In this document: in pieces, positions 61,884 to 64,000 of the stretch
Layout: each line of letters begins with the position of its first letter
Numbering within the stretch: position 1 is the stretch's first letter
NCBI GenBank assembly: GCA_963734025.1
Contig: CAVTFR010000010.1
Span: 31,544 to 95,543 of the forward strand
DNA length: 64,000 nucleotides
Direction: 5' to 3'
From: JACVRW01 sp963734025
Lineage (GTDB): Bacteria; Actinomycetota; Thermoleophilia; Solirubrobacterales; Thermoleophilaceae
Program-made: the position numbers and the translations under genes
Notes under the pieces: generated by a model
Databases searched by the model: none
Told to the model about the DNA's origin: nothing
Seen by the model: only the letters and a program-made list of their open reading frames with translations

Positions 61884-62540
61884 TCAGGCGACGAAGCGTT
61901 CCGGCTCACGGGCGAACTCGCCGGCGCAGGCCAGCGTGCAGAAGAAGTAGGAGGTGCCTTCGTACACGAGCCGGCCGGCCGCGCGGTCCGGGTCGACCGT
62001 CATCCGGCAAACGGGGTCGACCGGCAGCCGGCCCTGGGTGGACTCGGCTTGGGGGACTGCCGCGAAGATCTCGACCGGTTCGCGAACGCCGCGGAGCGCC
62101 TGGCGACCGCGAGACTCGTAGAAGACGCCCTCGAGATCGGGTGCGCGTGCGGCGGTACCACCCGTCACGAGGACCTCGCCCCCGCTCGCGAGCCCGGAGA
62201 CGCGTGCGGCGAGGTTGACCGTCGCTCCGAAGTAGTCGCCGTTGCGCTCGACGGCCGGACCGTGGTGGAGGCCGACGCGCACAGCCGGGGCCTCGTGGCC
62301 GCGCATCAGCCGGTGGGTGAGGGTGAGACCGAGCAGGATTGCTTCGCCCGGGTCCGGGATGCGGAGCATGAGGGCGTCGCCGATGGTCTTCACGTGCAGG
62401 GCGCCCGCGGGCAGCTCGCCTCTGACCGCTTCGCTGAAGTCCGCCACGAGGGTTGCCGCCTGCTCGTCACCGTGAGCCTCGGTAAGGGCCGTGAACCCCG
62501 CGATGTCGGCGAAGACGAAGGTGGCGTCCGAGTCGGTCAC
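61884..62540 (-). CDS. Class III nucleotidyl cyclase-YHS fusion
   Basis: A 218-residue protein. Residues 1-150 are a class III cyclase homology domain (TFVFADIAGFTALTEAHGDE with the first metal Asp, VKTIGDALML with the second, GLHHGPAVERNGDYFGATVN). Residues about 172-215 are a YHS/TRASH-type domain (VDPVCRMTVDP then YFFCTLACAGEF) with Cys residues typical of heavy-metal proteins. A metal-responsive cAMP signal is the natural reading (inference). It is divergent from a gene with a CsoR-type operator. Confidence 0.82.
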   Translation of the reverse strand: MTDSDATFVFADIAGFTALTEAHGDEQAATLVADFSEAVRGELPAGALHVKTIGDALMLRIPDPGEAILLGLTLTHRLMRGHEAPAVRVGLHHGPAVERNGDYFGATVNLAARVSGLASGGEVLVTGGTAARAPDLEGVFYESRGRQALRGVREPVEIFAAVPQAESTQGRLPVDPVCRMTVDPDRAAGRLVYEGTSYFFCTLACAGEFAREPERFVA

Positions 62541-62623
62541 AGGGGTTTGCCGTCGATCTCAGTCATCGCGCCGTCGGACGGTAGTGGCCGTCCGGCGCCC
62601 GCGTGTCCCAAGTCACATTGATA

Positions 62624-62640
62624 ATACCCCCTGGGGGTAT
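62624..62640 (+). promoter_or_regulatory. CsoR-family operator
   Basis: ATACCCCC-T-GGGGGTAT is a perfect 8-bp inverted repeat around one base. It matches the GC-rich ATACCCC / GGGGTAT operators of copper-sensing CsoR repressors and their persulfide-sensing CstR relatives. It sits between TTGATA (62618-62623) and a TATATC/TATCTT -10 region, so binding would block the gene at 62675. No csoR gene is in the window. Confidence 0.7.
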
Positions 62641-62674
62641 ATCTTGTCGACCGGCACCCTGACCCGGAGGAGAC

Positions 62675-63076
62675 ATGACAGCCAGGAGAAGGTTCCTTCG
62701 TCACTTCGTCGAGATGATGCTCGCGATGTTCGCCGGCATGCTCGTGCTCGGCGGGTTCACCCAGCTGGTCTTCGCGGCAGCCGGCAGCGGCCTGACCGAC
62801 GCCCCGGGCAGCGTCCGGGTGATGCTCATGGGGTTCGACATGACCGTCCCGATGGTCGCCTGGATGAGCTACCGGGGCCACTCCCGGGCGCGCAACGCCG
62901 AGATGGCCGCCTCGATGATCGCCCCGACGCTCGCGGCAGCGGCGCTCGCGGCGGTCGGCGTGCTGTCAGCCGGCGCCGCGCTCGGCGGGCAGCACGCCGT
63001 GATGATCCCCGCGATGCTCGCCGTGATGCTGTGGCGCTACGACCACTACTCGCGGTATCACGCCCGCCTCGAGTAG
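62675..63076 (+). CDS. Met-rich membrane protein under CsoR-type control
   Basis: A 133-residue membrane protein with about three or four helices: HFVEMMLAMFAGMLVLGGF, MLMGFDMTVPMVAWMSY, MAASMIAPTLAAAALAAVG, HAVMIPAMLAVMLWRYDHY. The many Met and His residues in and near the helices suggest copper handling. A strong GGAGGAGAC precedes the ATG. With the CsoR-type operator just upstream, a role in copper stress is likely, although the biochemical activity is unknown. Confidence 0.75.
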   Translation: MTARRRFLRHFVEMMLAMFAGMLVLGGFTQLVFAAAGSGLTDAPGSVRVMLMGFDMTVPMVAWMSYRGHSRARNAEMAASMIAPTLAAAALAAVGVLSAGAALGGQHAVMIPAMLAVMLWRYDHYSRYHARLE

Positions 63077-63122
63077 GCGGGCCGGCCCGCCTCGCGCGCC
63101 CGCCATACTGGATATCGGAATC

Positions 63123-63284
63123 ATGCACGCGCCAGGAAACATCGCTCGAATCATCATCTTCGCCCTGGGTGTCGCCGCGATCCTCATCGTGATGTTCGCC
63201 ACGGGCTTGGCCGACGACAAAGCGCCGCCCGGCCCCCAGGGCAGGGCGACGGTGACCTCCATGGACAACGGCAACTCCGAGTAG
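63123..63284 (+). CDS. Small single-pass membrane protein
   Basis: A 53-residue ORF. MHAPGNIARI leads into a hydrophobic helix (IIFALGVAAILIVMF), then an acidic/proline-rich tail (ADDKAPPGPQG, MDNGNSE). It lies 46 bp after the Met-rich membrane gene on the same strand and may share its copper-type control. Function unknown. Confidence 0.5.
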   Translation: MHAPGNIARIIIFALGVAAILIVMFATGLADDKAPPGPQGRATVTSMDNGNSE

Positions 63285-63338
63285 CAGCGCCCGCTCAGCG
63301 GCCAGAGGCTCGGCGCCCGCCTCGAACGGGCGAACGCG

Positions 63339-63473
63339 TCAGGCGGCGGCCGTCGTCGCCGGCTCGTCGAACCGGCGCGGCATCAGCACCTCGCGCGCGA
63401 TCACCAACCGCTGGATCTGGGACGTGCCCTCGTAGAGCTGCATGATCTTCGCGTCACGCATCAGCCTCTCGAC
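63339..63473 (-). pseudogene. Acyl-CoA dehydrogenase C-terminal fragment
   Basis: About 44 codons match the last helix of acyl-CoA dehydrogenases: VERLMRDAKIMQLYEGTSQI then QRLVIAREVLMPRR, ending at a normal stop. Upstream in the same frame the sequence is unrelated and Arg-rich, and no FAD-binding or catalytic region is present. It is a relic left by deletion or rearrangement. Confidence 0.65.
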
Positions 63474-63611
63474 CGGGCGAGCACGTCGCGTGCGCGCTCG
63501 GCCGATGTATTCACGCCCGGTGGGCGACTCGCTTGCGCTTCTCGTGCACAGCGGCACGCTCGGGTCGCCGGGCGTCTTGCATGGCATGCGGCACTCTGGA
63601 AGGGTCCAACC

Positions 63612-64000
63612 ATGCCCGTTGAACCCGAATCAGGGACACCGTCTGAGCTCATCGACGCGAAGATCAAGGAGCTGGACGATTGGCGCGGAGACATGCTCTC
63701 CCGAGTCCGCGGGCTCACCAAGCAGGCGGTTCCCGACGTCGTCGAAGAGATCAAATGGCGGAAGGCGTCGAACCCTTTCGGCGTCCCGGTTTGGTCCCAC
63801 GAGGGGATCATTCTCAGCGGCGAGACCTACGCGGACAAGGTGAAGCTCACCTTCGCCAGGGGAGCTTCCCTGAAGGATCCAGCCGGCCTCTTCAACTCCA
63901 GCCTGGAGGGCAAGGTCAGGCGCGCCATCGACCTCCACGAGGGAGACGGCATTGACGAGGAGACCTTCATAGACCTCGTCCGTTCTGCGGCTGAGCTGAA
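63612..64000 (+). CDS. DUF1801 protein (partial, runs off window end)
   Basis: The first 129 residues are inside the window. PSELIDAKIKELDDWRGDML, VPDVVEEIKWRKASNPFGVP, VWSHEGIILSGETYADKVKL and the later DGIDEETFIDLVRSAAE match DUF1801 proteins. ATG at 63612. Distinct from the shorter DUF1801 protein at 56164. Base composition is a little less G+C-rich at third positions than its neighbours, so it may be a recent arrival. Confidence 0.8.
   Translation, partial: MPVEPESGTPSELIDAKIKELDDWRGDMLSRVRGLTKQAVPDVVEEIKWRKASNPFGVPVWSHEGIILSGETYADKVKLTFARGASLKDPAGLFNSSLEGKVRRAIDLHEGDGIDEETFIDLVRSAAEL

Noticed and set aside
59069..62540. A natural-product biosynthetic cluster around the methyltransferase
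   Set aside because: There is no core synthase, terpene cyclase, NRPS/PKS or RiPP precursor; the genes are separate small units.

Overview
The window is about 70% G+C, uses GTG and TTG starts freely, and is packed with genes that overlap by 4 bp (ATGA or GTGA). These traits, the gene content and a Thermoleophilia-style C-terminal domain on a secreted beta-propeller (42024-43736) point to an actinobacterium of the class Thermoleophilia (Solirubrobacterales or Gaiellales), probably an environmental or metagenome-assembled genome. The taxonomic call is inference. I saw no rRNA, tRNA, insertion sequence, integrase or CRISPR array; this is ordinary chromosomal backbone.

Layout. 1-2149: fatty-acid genes fabD-fabH-fabG (fabG cut by the window edge). 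2239-3222: a GST-like protein and an unknown. 3212-6021: E1 alpha/beta of a 2-oxoacid dehydrogenase behind a GntR/FCD regulator with a palindromic operator on its -10 element. 6154-10010: PEP-mutase-family enzyme, aldo/keto reductase, a NarL-type two-component pair separated by a duplicated 44-bp hairpin unit, and a small zinc-ribbon protein. 10150-11873: folP-folB-folK (folP frameshifted). 11896-15885: HAD hydrolase, FUSC-like membrane protein, agmatinase-type ureohydrolase, metallophosphoesterase and an internally deleted arginase remnant. 15882-21830: ftsH, hpt, guaD, a LOG-family gene (frameshifted), a TrpF-like gene and a methyltransferase.

21832-38529 is the most coherent block: a nucleoside and deoxynucleoside uptake and salvage region. 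It holds deoB, deoC, an aldehyde dehydrogenase plus a truncated partner, a BMP-type nucleoside ABC transporter (lipoprotein, ATPase, two permeases), a protein of unknown function with a nucleoside-phosphorylase-like motif, adenosine deaminase, thymidine phosphorylase, purine nucleoside phosphorylase, a CYTH-cytidine deaminase fusion and upp. Imported nucleosides would be deaminated and phosphorolysed; deoxyribose-phosphate would go via DeoB and DeoC to acetaldehyde and glyceraldehyde-3-phosphate, and the dehydrogenase would oxidise the acetaldehyde.

38533-47232: tilS, a mini-MerR protein, a two-domain fatty acyl-CoA reductase-like SDR, the secreted propeller, a lysophospholipid-type acyltransferase, an epimerase, two phasin-like coiled-coil proteins and a second nucleoside phosphorylase. 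47616-50943: a secreted 830-residue wall hydrolase with three apparent catalytic modules, then a conserved protein with no visible start codon. 51102-54763: sirtuin, a 3HCDH_C-crotonase fusion, a 3-hydroxyacyl-CoA dehydrogenase, SRPBCC and PadR. 54848-64000: an accessory-looking tail with orphan pstB, an orphan histidine kinase, AdoMet decarboxylase with a PQ-loop-like membrane protein, an AraC/methyltransferase pair, a frameshifted PPOX flavoprotein behind a MerR-type promoter, a cyclase-YHS fusion beside a CsoR-type operator, and an acyl-CoA dehydrogenase scrap.

Two genome-wide patterns stand out. First, many 5' genes have a TANNNT -10 box 6-8 nt before the start codon and no Shine-Dalgarno, which suggests leaderless mRNAs. 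Second, at least eleven single-base frame breaks interrupt otherwise well-conserved genes; ten are repaired by removing one base and six lie in the transporter genes, which suggests local consensus errors or, less likely, real decay.
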